Source: a virus
Virus record (IMG/VR): IMGVR_UViG_3300008448_000194
Location: 1 to 42,495 of that record
Reading direction: 5' to 3' (one strand)
Length of the DNA stretch: 42,495 nt
The notes under the pieces are model-generated. The model saw nothing but the letters and a program-made list of their open reading frames with translations. It made no database searches and had not been told where the DNA came from. A program made the translations under genes and the position numbers. Shown piece by piece: positions 28,210-36,446 of the stretch (the stretch's first letter is position 1; the number at the start of each line of letters is the position of its first letter).

Positions 28210-29211
28210 GTGACTGCAACTCTTACTCAACTTGGCCAGGCTAATAAAGCTGGCGATAAGAAGGCTCTGTTTCTGAAGCTCTTCACCGGTGAGGTCTATG
28301 AGGCCTTCCGTAATGCTACCATTGCTAAGGGTCTGGTGATGAACCGCACCCTGCGTAACGGCAAGGAAGCACAATTCATCCACACCGGTCGTGTGACCGC
28401 CGGTTTCCACACCCCCGGTACTGCTATCCTTGGTAGCGGCAACCCCCCTGTGGCTGAGACCACCATCGCAATGGACGACCTGCTGGTTGCCTCTGCGTTC
28501 GTTTACGACCTGGACGAGACCCTCGCCCAGTACGACATTCGTGGCCCCATCGCCCGTCAAATCGGCCAGGCTCTGGCTGAGTTCTATGACCGTCGTATCT
28601 TCCGCGTGCTGGATCGTGCTTCGGGCCTGACTGCTGCTGTGACCGGCGAGCCTGGTGGCTTCCGTGTGAACCTCGGCGCTAGCAAGGAGTATGATGCTCA
28701 GGCTCTGGTTGATGGCTTCTTCGAAGCTGCTGCCCGCCTGGACGAAATCGCTGCTCCTAAGGAAGGTCGTGCGGCTGTGCTGTCTCCTCGTCAGTACTAT
28801 GCCCTGATCAGCCAAGTCGATACCAACATCCTGAACCGTGAGTACGGTGCTGCCGGTGGTAGCCTGAACAGCGGCGAAGGTCTCTATGAGATCGCTGGTA
28901 TCAAGATCTACAAGTCCAACAACATCCCCTTCCTTGGCAAGTACGGCTCTGCTGCCGGTACCGCCATTGACGCGGCTGCTGTGACTGGTGAGAACAACAA
29001 CTACGGTATCGCTACCGACTTCACCAACAGCTGTGGTCTGATCTTCCACCGTGACGCTGCTGGTGTTGTGGAAGCCATCGGTCCTGCTGTGCAGACCACC
29101 GGTGCTGACACCAAGGTGATCTACCAGGGTGATGTGATCGTGGGCCGTCTGGCCTATGGTGCTGCCCCTGTGCGTGTCTCCTGTGCTGGTGCTTTCCGCA
29201 ACGTTGCCTGA
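28210..29211 (+). CDS. Major capsid protein (T7 gp10-like)
   Basis: The 333-residue protein should adopt the HK97 fold and build the icosahedral shell. It begins at a GTG (MTATLTQLGQ). Typical stretches are LFTGEVYEAFRNATIAKG, the FIHTGRVTAGFHTPG loop, VYDLDETLAQYDIRGPIARQIG (spine helix region) and AVLSPRQYYALISQ. The codon choice is visibly more biased than in neighbours (many CTG, GGT, CGT and AAC), as expected for the most abundant virion protein. A strong terminator follows at once, as Tphi does after gene 10 in T7. The GTG start with no obvious ribosome-binding site is odd for such a gene. Confidence 0.96.
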   Translation: MTATLTQLGQANKAGDKKALFLKLFTGEVYEAFRNATIAKGLVMNRTLRNGKEAQFIHTGRVTAGFHTPGTAILGSGNPPVAETTIAMDDLLVASAFVYDLDETLAQYDIRGPIARQIGQALAEFYDRRIFRVLDRASGLTAAVTGEPGGFRVNLGASKEYDAQALVDGFFEAAARLDEIAAPKEGRAAVLSPRQYYALISQVDTNILNREYGAAGGSLNSGEGLYEIAGIKIYKSNNIPFLGKYGSAAGTAIDAAAVTGENNNYGIATDFTNSCGLIFHRDAAGVVEAIGPAVQTTGADTKVIYQGDVIVGRLAYGAAPVRVSCAGAFRNVA

Positions 29212-29232
29212 TTTAATTTAGGCTTTAGTATG

Positions 29233-29267
29233 GGGGTTAGCCTATTAAAGGTTAGCCCCTTTTTTTT
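29233..29267 (+). terminator. Terminator directly after the capsid gene
   Basis: GGGGTTAGCC (29233-29242) pairs with GGTTAGCCCC (29250-29259), ten base pairs including two G-U pairs, with loop TATTAAA and eight Ts after the stem. This matches the place and form of T7 Tphi, which limits phage polymerase read-through after gene 10. Confidence 0.92.
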
Positions 29268-29281
29268 ATTCCTGTCCGATA

Positions 29282-29881
29282 ATGACAACCCAACTCCAAG
29301 CTATCAATCAGATGCTTAGTGGCATCGGGCAGGCCCCGGTGGTAAGCCTAGATGTCGCTAACCCCGAAATTGCTATTGCTTCGTCCGTTTTGGATGCAGT
29401 CGATAGAGAAGTACAAGGAGAAGGATGGCACTTCAATACTGAGGTTGCTTATCCCTTCACCGCAGACAATAATGGTAACATCTTTGTTCCTGTTAATGTA
29501 CTTCAACTTTCGGATAACAAGTATGCCAACAATCAGAAATACCAGACCGTATTGCGTGATGGCAAACTTTACGACAAAGTAAACCACACATATACGTTTA
29601 CTGCCGGAGCAACAATTAAATGTGATGTTGTCTGGAAGTTTGACTTTGAGGATCTTCCTCAGGTCTTTAAGGATTACATCACTCAACGATCAACCCGAGT
29701 CTTTGCTGGACGTGTTCTTGGTTCCCAGGAAATGGTAACCTTTAATGCACAAGATGAAGCTCTTCTTCGTTCCAACTGCTTGGCTTATGATACCAGCAGT
29801 TCTGACGTGAATATCTTTGGTCAGGAAACTGGTCAAAACTTTTACATTAGTTACACTCCTTTCCGCGCTATTGCTCGATAA
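29282..29881 (+). CDS. Tail tubular protein A, gatekeeper (T7 gp11-like)
   Basis: The 199-residue protein should form the ring joining portal to nozzle. It shows the usual podovirus pattern: AINQMLSGIGQAPV near the start, EVQGEGWHFNTEV, and a later FEDLPQVFKDYITQRSTRVFAGR. The length matches T7 gp11 (196). It is the first gene after the capsid terminator and is followed after three bases by the nozzle gene. Confidence 0.93.
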   Translation: MTTQLQAINQMLSGIGQAPVVSLDVANPEIAIASSVLDAVDREVQGEGWHFNTEVAYPFTADNNGNIFVPVNVLQLSDNKYANNQKYQTVLRDGKLYDKVNHTYTFTAGATIKCDVVWKFDFEDLPQVFKDYITQRSTRVFAGRVLGSQEMVTFNAQDEALLRSNCLAYDTSSSDVNIFGQETGQNFYISYTPFRAIAR

Positions 29882-29884
29882 ATC

Positions 29885-32566
29885 ATGGCTGCTATCTCAC
29901 AAAGAACTGTTGGTCTGATTGGTGGGGTATCACAACAGCCTGATTCTTTGATGCTTCCGGGTCAGCTTAGGGAATGTGATAACTACTACCCTGATCCAAC
30001 ATTTGGTCTACTTAAAAGGCCAGGTGCACAGTTTGTTCGCCGCATTGAAAATTCACTGTCTGGTGGTAGCTGGTTCTTTATTTGTAAAGGACTAGACGAA
30101 AAACTTCTTCTTCAGATTACCAATAATGGTACGGTACGTTTGTGGGATGCTCAAAGTGGTATTCAGCAAACAGTCAATACCCCCTCGGGTACGGCCACTA
30201 CTTACGCCACCCACACAAAAAGTTCTGATCTTGAGGTTCTTCAGATCAACGATTATATTTTTATTCTTAATAGAAGTATTATTGTTGAAGATGAAGCCAC
30301 TACCGCTGCTGCCCAGAATCCTTTTGGTTATGTAACGCTCACCACTGTTGCCTATGATACGACGTATCGTGTGGTGATTGATGGTACGGCTTTTACTTAT
30401 AACACTCCAACCACGTCAGGTTCTAACCTAAACGCTAACACCATTATTAGTAACCTTGTTAGCACCATTAACGCAAACCCTGCTTTTGTTGCTACTGGTG
30501 TTGCTAACTATATACACATCCGCCGTGCCAATAACGCTGACTTCAGCCTTGAAGCTACGGGTAGCTTGAGCGGTACTGGTCTTGTTGCGTATAAGGGGAC
30601 TGTTGAAGGTATTCAAGATCTTCCTAGTCAGTTCCTTAATAATTATGTGATCAAGGTTGCTGGTAGCTCCGATACTAATGGAGATGATTACTACGTTCAA
30701 TTTGAAACGAGTAATGGCGGAGCACAAGGTGCTGGCTCTTGGGTTGAAACCATCAAGCCTGGAGAAGTTCTTGGCTTAGACCCCACCACGATGCCCCATG
30801 CGTTGATTCGTGAGGCTGATGGTACGTATACCTTCCGAGAACTTAGCGAGTCTGCTGCGGCCTCCTACGTGCTTTCTACGACGGTTACGGGCATCCCCAC
30901 AGTAATCAGTGTTACGTCTGTTGGGACAGCACGTTGGAACGTAGGACAAGCCTTTCCCGTTTATGGTGGTACCGGTAAAAATCTCCGTCTCAGGGTAACC
31001 AGTGTCAATGCTCAAAAGCAGATTACTGGTGTTGAGATTATCCGAGCAGGTCAAGGCTATACTGCCACCAACGTAGTTTCCAACAACCAAGGAGATACTT
31101 TTACCATTACGACGGTTGGCTCTGCTACTATTTCTGGTAGTACCTGGGCCACACAGTATTGGTCACAACGTACGGTTGGTGATGCTAATTCAGCTCCAAG
31201 CCCTAGCTTTGTTGGAAGTAGAATCTCTGGTATTTCCTTCTTTAAGAACCGTCTGATCTTAATGAGTGAGGAGAACATCGTCTGTTCACAGGCCGGTGAG
31301 TTCCTTGCATTTTACCCTTCAACGGTAATTACAGTTGTTGATAGTGATCCAATTGACATCTCTGCTGGTTCTACCACTAGGGTTGAGTTTAGGTTTGCTC
31401 TTCAGCAATCCAATGGTTTGCTGGTGTTTGCGGATAATGCGCAATACATTCTTCAGACACGATCCGAAGCATTCTCTCCGGCAACGGCTGAGCTTAACTT
31501 GATTTCAAGTTTCAGTCATACAACGGAAATTAAACCACTTGATCTTGGTAGCACGGTTGTGGTTGTGGAGGAAAACGAAACCTCCATTGCGGTCAACGAA
31601 CTAACCATTAACATTGATGCTAATCCTCTTAAGAAAGAATTAAGCAAGCTGATTCCATCTTATATTCCTAATGGAATTAGTTTAATTACCAATACGCTTA
31701 GTGCTTCGTTGTTTGGATTCACAACAATACAAGAACCAGAAACCGTTTACCTATTCCGGTATTATACCCAAGACCAAGAACGCTTGATTGCTTCGTGGTT
31801 CAAGTGGACATTCCCAGCACCGGTTTTGCTTATTGAATTTCACGAGGATGAAGTCTTTATTGTTCTTCAAGGCGATACCCAACCCGTGCTCTGTCGGATG
31901 GAGCTGTTGACGGAGACTCCTGGTGGTGCTATCTTGTTTGAAAATAAGTACATTGATCTTCGAATGGACTTGTTTGATTACAACCCAGCCAAGGCCTACG
32001 TTTCAGCCACGGATGAAACAAAGATCTTCTTTGACGAAGGGGCTAACATTGCCGCTGGTCAACCCTGTGTGGTGAAAATTAGTCCGAACGATAACTCCTT
32101 TGTTGAATATCCAACCCTCCAATACAATGCTGCGGCCCCTGCTGGACAGAAGTATTATGTAACGGTAGATGGAGATCAAACATCCGAACAGTTTGCTCTT
32201 GGTTACCAAATTACCTCCACGGCACGATTCCCTGGGTTCTACGTTAAAAAGGACAAAGTTGCAGATGAGATGAATGTCCCCATTGTTCATCGCGTCCGCT
32301 TTTATAGCCATGAGTCTGGTCCTTTTGAAGCGTCCCTTGACGTTCCAGGTCGGACTACCTTTACCATTACTTTGCCTCAGATCACTGCAAACCAAAACCA
32401 GTTCAACGAAGCTCCGATGCTGAGAACTGCCGAAAACATTGTTCCCATCATGGCAAAGGGTAAAGACGTTGACCTTAGTATTATCTGCAATGCTCCTTTT
32501 CCTTTGGCTTTGGTTACAATGACTTGGGAAGGAACCTACAACAACAAAGGCATTAAAGCCGTATGA
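29885..32566 (+). CDS. Tail tubular protein B, nozzle (T7 gp12-like)
   Basis: The 893-residue beta-rich protein should build the tail nozzle that contacts the host surface. The N-terminus ISQRTVGLIGGVSQQPDSL with LPGQLRECDNYYPD and GLLKRPGAQFVRRI is strongly characteristic of gp12. The inner portion FFKNRLILMSEENIVCSQAGEF and RVEFRFALQQSNGLLVF follows the family pattern. It is about 100 residues longer than T7 gp12 (794). The stop overlaps the next ATG (ATGA). Confidence 0.95.
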   Translation: MAAISQRTVGLIGGVSQQPDSLMLPGQLRECDNYYPDPTFGLLKRPGAQFVRRIENSLSGGSWFFICKGLDEKLLLQITNNGTVRLWDAQSGIQQTVNTPSGTATTYATHTKSSDLEVLQINDYIFILNRSIIVEDEATTAAAQNPFGYVTLTTVAYDTTYRVVIDGTAFTYNTPTTSGSNLNANTIISNLVSTINANPAFVATGVANYIHIRRANNADFSLEATGSLSGTGLVAYKGTVEGIQDLPSQFLNNYVIKVAGSSDTNGDDYYVQFETSNGGAQGAGSWVETIKPGEVLGLDPTTMPHALIREADGTYTFRELSESAAASYVLSTTVTGIPTVISVTSVGTARWNVGQAFPVYGGTGKNLRLRVTSVNAQKQITGVEIIRAGQGYTATNVVSNNQGDTFTITTVGSATISGSTWATQYWSQRTVGDANSAPSPSFVGSRISGISFFKNRLILMSEENIVCSQAGEFLAFYPSTVITVVDSDPIDISAGSTTRVEFRFALQQSNGLLVFADNAQYILQTRSEAFSPATAELNLISSFSHTTEIKPLDLGSTVVVVEENETSIAVNELTINIDANPLKKELSKLIPSYIPNGISLITNTLSASLFGFTTIQEPETVYLFRYYTQDQERLIASWFKWTFPAPVLLIEFHEDEVFIVLQGDTQPVLCRMELLTETPGGAILFENKYIDLRMDLFDYNPAKAYVSATDETKIFFDEGANIAAGQPCVVKISPNDNSFVEYPTLQYNAAAPAGQKYYVTVDGDQTSEQFALGYQITSTARFPGFYVKKDKVADEMNVPIVHRVRFYSHESGPFEASLDVPGRTTFTITLPQITANQNQFNEAPMLRTAENIVPIMAKGKDVDLSIICNAPFPLALVTMTWEGTYNNKGIKAV

Positions 32567-33033
32567 TCCACGAAATCCGTCCAGCTACATTTGACGATGC
32601 GCTCTTTGTCGCTGAGCACCTTCAGGCGGATGATAGAAATGAATTGCTGGGGTGGGGTTATGATCCAATCATAGCTCTGCCCAATTCATATCAGCATTCA
32701 GACAATCCAATTACTTTTACTATTAAACAAAACATTTGTGGGATGGCGGGGGTATCCAGAACAGATGCCCACAGCGGAGCCATATGGATGTTAACAACAG
32801 ACTTTCTCCGCCCCTATCCCAAACTCTTTTTTAAGGAGGCTAAGAAATGGGTCGATCAACAAACCTCCTACGCCATGCTTCATAACATAGCAGATCCAAG
32901 AAATAAAATGCACATGAAATTATTGCATTTACTTGGATTCAAAAAGTTACGTTATGTCAGTGTTGGTCCACAAAATCTCACCTACGTTGAATTTGCTAAA
33001 CTAACGTCATGTGTCTCCCAGCCGCCGCAGTAG
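32563..33033 (+). CDS. Internal virion protein A-like, GNAT-like fold (T7 gp13-like)
   Basis: The 156-residue protein follows the nozzle gene exactly where T7 gene 13 lies. IRPATFDDALFVAEHL, NICGMAGVSRTDAHSGAIWMLTTD and MKLLHLLGFKKLRYVSVG form an acetyltransferase-like pattern typical of this family (I believe DUF2833). In T7, gp13 is needed for correct virion assembly rather than known catalysis. The overlap with the preceding stop (ATGA) suggests coupled translation. Confidence 0.8.
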   Translation: MIHEIRPATFDDALFVAEHLQADDRNELLGWGYDPIIALPNSYQHSDNPITFTIKQNICGMAGVSRTDAHSGAIWMLTTDFLRPYPKLFFKEAKKWVDQQTSYAMLHNIADPRNKMHMKLLHLLGFKKLRYVSVGPQNLTYVEFAKLTSCVSQPPQ

Positions 33034-33743
33034 CGATTGGACAATTTGTAATTGGTGCTGTTTCTTCTATTGCTCAGTATCAGCAACAACAGAACGCCGC
33101 TACCTACGAAGAACAACTTCGCCAACAGGATTACCAGATCCGCCAACGTCAGGCGGAATACGAATACGGAATCCAACGTCAGCAGTATGATGCAAGCCAA
33201 AAGGCATACAATGATCGCATTGAAGCCAACCGTGCTGCTGCGGATCGCGGATACCAACGTGAGCAGATGCTTCTTGCCGAAAAGAAAGCAGAAGCAGCAC
33301 AGCGTGCCCAAGATCTTTTTATCGAAAAGATTCAAGCTCAAGGAACGGTTCTGTCTTCTGGTCGCACAGGTAAATCTATTGCCTTGTTGACTTCCGATGC
33401 AGAACGAGAATATGGCAGAGATCTTGCTAACCTTGGTACCAACCTTGGGTATGCCTCTCAAAGCTATAATTTGAATGTTCAAGACATTTATTCAGAAGCA
33501 GAAAGCCAAAATAACTTGGCAGCAAGTCAACGGATGTTTGAACCTACCAAGGCTTATGTTCCGCCTCCGGCTGCTGTGATGCGTCCTAATGCTACTGGAT
33601 TGCTGCTTGGAATTGGTGAGTCTGCTTTGGGCGCTGCTAGCACATACTCAGCCCTTAAAGCACCCGCCGCCGGAACAGGTAAAATCCCTAAAGGGGACGG
33701 TTTGTCTAGTTTGAATAAGGCAGCCAAAGCTTACGGAGGTTAA
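33009..33743 (+). CDS. Internal core protein (T7 gp14-like)
   Basis: The 244-residue protein has a hydrophobic N-terminus (AAVAIGQFVIGAVSSIAQY), then a long glutamine- and charge-rich coiled coil (about residues 24-110). A glycine/alanine segment (GLLLGIGESALGAAS) follows near the end. T7 gp14 is ejected first and forms the outer-membrane pore of the DNA-ejection channel; the hydrophobic N-terminus and position before the gp15-like gene fit this. It overlaps the previous gene by 25 bases. Confidence 0.85.
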   Translation: MCLPAAAVAIGQFVIGAVSSIAQYQQQQNAATYEEQLRQQDYQIRQRQAEYEYGIQRQQYDASQKAYNDRIEANRAAADRGYQREQMLLAEKKAEAAQRAQDLFIEKIQAQGTVLSSGRTGKSIALLTSDAEREYGRDLANLGTNLGYASQSYNLNVQDIYSEAESQNNLAASQRMFEPTKAYVPPPAAVMRPNATGLLLGIGESALGAASTYSALKAPAAGTGKIPKGDGLSSLNKAAKAYGG

Positions 33744-33749
33744 CAACTA

Positions 33750-36383
33750 ATGGCAATTTATGAATCCAAAGGTCGGAGGGTCCAGCTTGAAGGTACCGAA
33801 CTAAAGCGTGGATTTAATCCGCAACAAGTCTATGATAACTCACAACGCCTTGGTGAGGCTTATCGGGAAGTTGCCCAAACCTACCGTGAAAATAATCAAG
33901 TTTACCTGAATCAACTTCAACAGGTTGGTAAAGATCTTGAAATTCAAAACGAACAAAACCTGGATGCACTGACTGGATTCAGTGATACCCTGAGTAAGTT
34001 TGTTATTGAAAAGCAAACCAAGTACAACGAAACCCAAAAGAACCTCGGCATTGCTGATATTCTTAATGGTGACCTAAGGCTTAACCAGCAGCTTTATCAA
34101 CAGTACTCTGACAAGAAACAGGTACTGGAAACAGCTAACGATGCTCAGATGCAAACTGTTAGCGAGGTTCGTCAGGTAGACCCAACGGTTGCTGAAAGTA
34201 TCTACCAGCAAGCTCCTGCGGTTAAGGGGTGGAGGGCCTATGGTCAAGCTATCGGTAAAACCCAAGCTGCGGTATCACAGGCTGAATCCTTTTTGGATAA
34301 CTTTCTGAAAAGTGATGAACCTATTGAGGTTCCTGTTAACGGTAAGATTGAACGGTTTACTCCACGTCAAACACAAACACCAGAGCAACTTAATGCTGCC
34401 TGGAACGTGGGTATGCAAAAGTTTATTGAAGCATCTGGTTTGAATCAAATCAACCCGGTCATCCTTGCGGAACACGCCTCTCCTGTTATGATGCGTGTGC
34501 GGGCTGAGATCCTTGGTCAGAGGATGAGGGAAATCATCAAGACTCGGGAAGCCAACGAACGGGAAGATCTTCGGACTTCTATCTTTACGGCTTCCAGCTT
34601 GATGACCAAAGATCCGGTTGTTGCTCAAACTACGATCAGTAATCTCAACAAGAGACTGATTGAGCTGAATGACATGGATCGTAAGGCAGGCAACGATGAA
34701 ACGCATGACGTTATGAAGAATGTCATCCGTACGCTTGCTTCCAAGGATCTTCGTGGTGCCGATGCACTGTTTACCGCTTACAAGGGAACCCTGATCAATC
34801 CAGAAAATCCCAACTTGGGTACCTGGGGTGATCGGTATGAGATGACGGATATTTCTGAGTTCATCTCACAAACAGGCGAAGCACAGCAACGGGAACTTGA
34901 TAAGGCAGCAGCCTCTGAAGCTGAAGGTATTATCAAAGTTTTCTATGCAAAACCAAACGCTCAAACGTATAACGAAGCGGTTGATCTGCTTGAAAAGCTT
35001 AAAACAAAGTATCCCAAACAAGCTACTGAAGCACTTTCTGAGCTAACCAGTAAAGGCCCCAACTGGAATCCTGGACGAGAAGAGGATCTTCTTAATACCG
35101 TTAAAAGTGCTGCTGAACTTCAGGCTTTGCGAGCGGCTGGTTACATCTCTGATGCAGCCTACCAACGTGGCACTCAGAAGTTTGCGGAAGCTGCTGATTT
35201 CAAAAAGCTGCTTCCTAGTGAGGCTACGGTTGATAATCAAGTCCGAGGTAAACTTCGTGAGCTATTAAAAGGTCAAGTTGGATCTGACGAGGGTTTTGTT
35301 CAACAGTCTGCCTTTGCGGTGACTGGTATCCGTGGATTGGCGATGGCTACGGTCTTGCAAAAGATCAGCACAGGTCAAATCTCCGATCCACTTCAAGCGC
35401 AGAAGGTTTTGGATGAAACAATTATTCAGTTGATTCCAGAGTTCTTTGATACCAAAAAGGTAGGCAACGTAACTGTTCCTACGTTCTATGCTGCTCCAAA
35501 AAGCAATAGGATTACTCAATCCAGCATGGGAACACCGAACCGTCTCGCTAACGGTCAGACTGGGCTTAACCTGATTAACACCGCCTTGACTCGTGTTCCA
35601 GCTGTTACCTCGTCTGTTAAAGATTTGGTCTTAGATCCAGATCGTATTCAGGTGACAATTGACACGATGAAAAGTGGAGGTCAGGCTCCTTCCGATGTTG
35701 CTTTTCTTGCGAAGACGGCTGGGGTATCCGTGCCTGAGTTGTTGCGTCGTCAAACCGCACAGCAAAGCATTCCGTTTGATGTCAACGAACTTGGTCAAGG
35801 CGCTGCTACCTATCAGCAGAACCGTAGCCTTAGTCCAAGAATTGCAGAGTTGCTTGCTAATCCACGCATTGTTGGTACGCAACGTCGGCAATTGCAGGTT
35901 GAATTGAATCGTCTTAAAACACGAAGAGAAGCCCCGCAACTGCCCGCACAAGAGCTTTCCGTGTTTGGTAAGCAGCTTAGTTCTGTTAATTATGAAAGCC
36001 CATCAGGCCAGCCTGGTGTGGATCTTTTCTTTGAAAATAAACAGTTTCCTGTGGTTCTGCCTGGTGTTGTTAAGGACATTCGATACGGACCCGGCTATGG
36101 TCACTATGTGGTCATTGAATCCACAGATCCAGAAACTGGTGAGCAAGTCGATGTTCTTTATGGACACTTGGCTTCCAGAACTCCTTTGCGGTTGAATCAA
36201 CAAGTAACTGCTGGTCAATTGGTTGGCACTCAAGGCGGTACTGGTAATGTTCGATCTGCGGATGGTACGATTGCTAGTATTGATTTCCTTGCCCCAGCCC
36301 CACGTGGCAGTGGTAGCATGAAGGCTTATCGTAATTTTGATAAGCTACGTCGTCGTGTTGTTCAATCTTTAGGTTACAAATAA
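33750..36383 (+). CDS. Internal core protein with M23-like C-terminus (T7 gp15-like)
   Basis: The 877-residue, mostly helical protein is placed like T7 gp15 (747), which is ejected into the periplasm. Its C-terminal 130 residues resemble a LytM/M23 peptidase: GVDLFFENKQFPVVLPG, YGPGYGHYVVIESTDP, LYGHLAS, then QVTAGQLVGTQGGTGN. The first zinc-binding histidine (H before x-x-x-D) and the final H-x-H (here ASIDFLAP) are missing, so the domain may be inactive and act as a peptidoglycan-binding or structural module. That domain would partly substitute for the wall-degrading role of T7 gp16. Confidence 0.85.
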   Translation: MAIYESKGRRVQLEGTELKRGFNPQQVYDNSQRLGEAYREVAQTYRENNQVYLNQLQQVGKDLEIQNEQNLDALTGFSDTLSKFVIEKQTKYNETQKNLGIADILNGDLRLNQQLYQQYSDKKQVLETANDAQMQTVSEVRQVDPTVAESIYQQAPAVKGWRAYGQAIGKTQAAVSQAESFLDNFLKSDEPIEVPVNGKIERFTPRQTQTPEQLNAAWNVGMQKFIEASGLNQINPVILAEHASPVMMRVRAEILGQRMREIIKTREANEREDLRTSIFTASSLMTKDPVVAQTTISNLNKRLIELNDMDRKAGNDETHDVMKNVIRTLASKDLRGADALFTAYKGTLINPENPNLGTWGDRYEMTDISEFISQTGEAQQRELDKAAASEAEGIIKVFYAKPNAQTYNEAVDLLEKLKTKYPKQATEALSELTSKGPNWNPGREEDLLNTVKSAAELQALRAAGYISDAAYQRGTQKFAEAADFKKLLPSEATVDNQVRGKLRELLKGQVGSDEGFVQQSAFAVTGIRGLAMATVLQKISTGQISDPLQAQKVLDETIIQLIPEFFDTKKVGNVTVPTFYAAPKSNRITQSSMGTPNRLANGQTGLNLINTALTRVPAVTSSVKDLVLDPDRIQVTIDTMKSGGQAPSDVAFLAKTAGVSVPELLRRQTAQQSIPFDVNELGQGAATYQQNRSLSPRIAELLANPRIVGTQRRQLQVELNRLKTRREAPQLPAQELSVFGKQLSSVNYESPSGQPGVDLFFENKQFPVVLPGVVKDIRYGPGYGHYVVIESTDPETGEQVDVLYGHLASRTPLRLNQQVTAGQLVGTQGGTGNVRSADGTIASIDFLAPAPRGSGSMKAYRNFDKLRRRVVQSLGYK

Positions 36384-36388
36384 GTCCC

Positions 36389-36437
36389 TTTCTCTGCGGA
36401 GAGGGGGACCCTTTCTTCCCCTTTTTCTCTGCGGAGA
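36389..36437 (+). repeat. Direct 14-bp repeats between core-protein genes
   Basis: TTTCTCTGCGGAGA occurs at 36389-36402 and 36424-36437 (35-bp period). Each copy can fold as TCTC-TGCG-GAGA, and the first extends to CCCTTTCTC with GAGAGGGGG, two pairs being G-U. They could be tandem promoter, terminator or RNA-processing sites in this 63-nt gap. Confidence 0.6.
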
Positions 36438-36446
36438 CCTTATTAC

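Noticed and set aside
28144-29049. 301-codon open frame on the minus strand opposite the capsid gene
   Set aside because: It is a by-product of the strongly biased capsid codons; the + frame is clearly the capsid protein, and no other gene here is on the minus strand.
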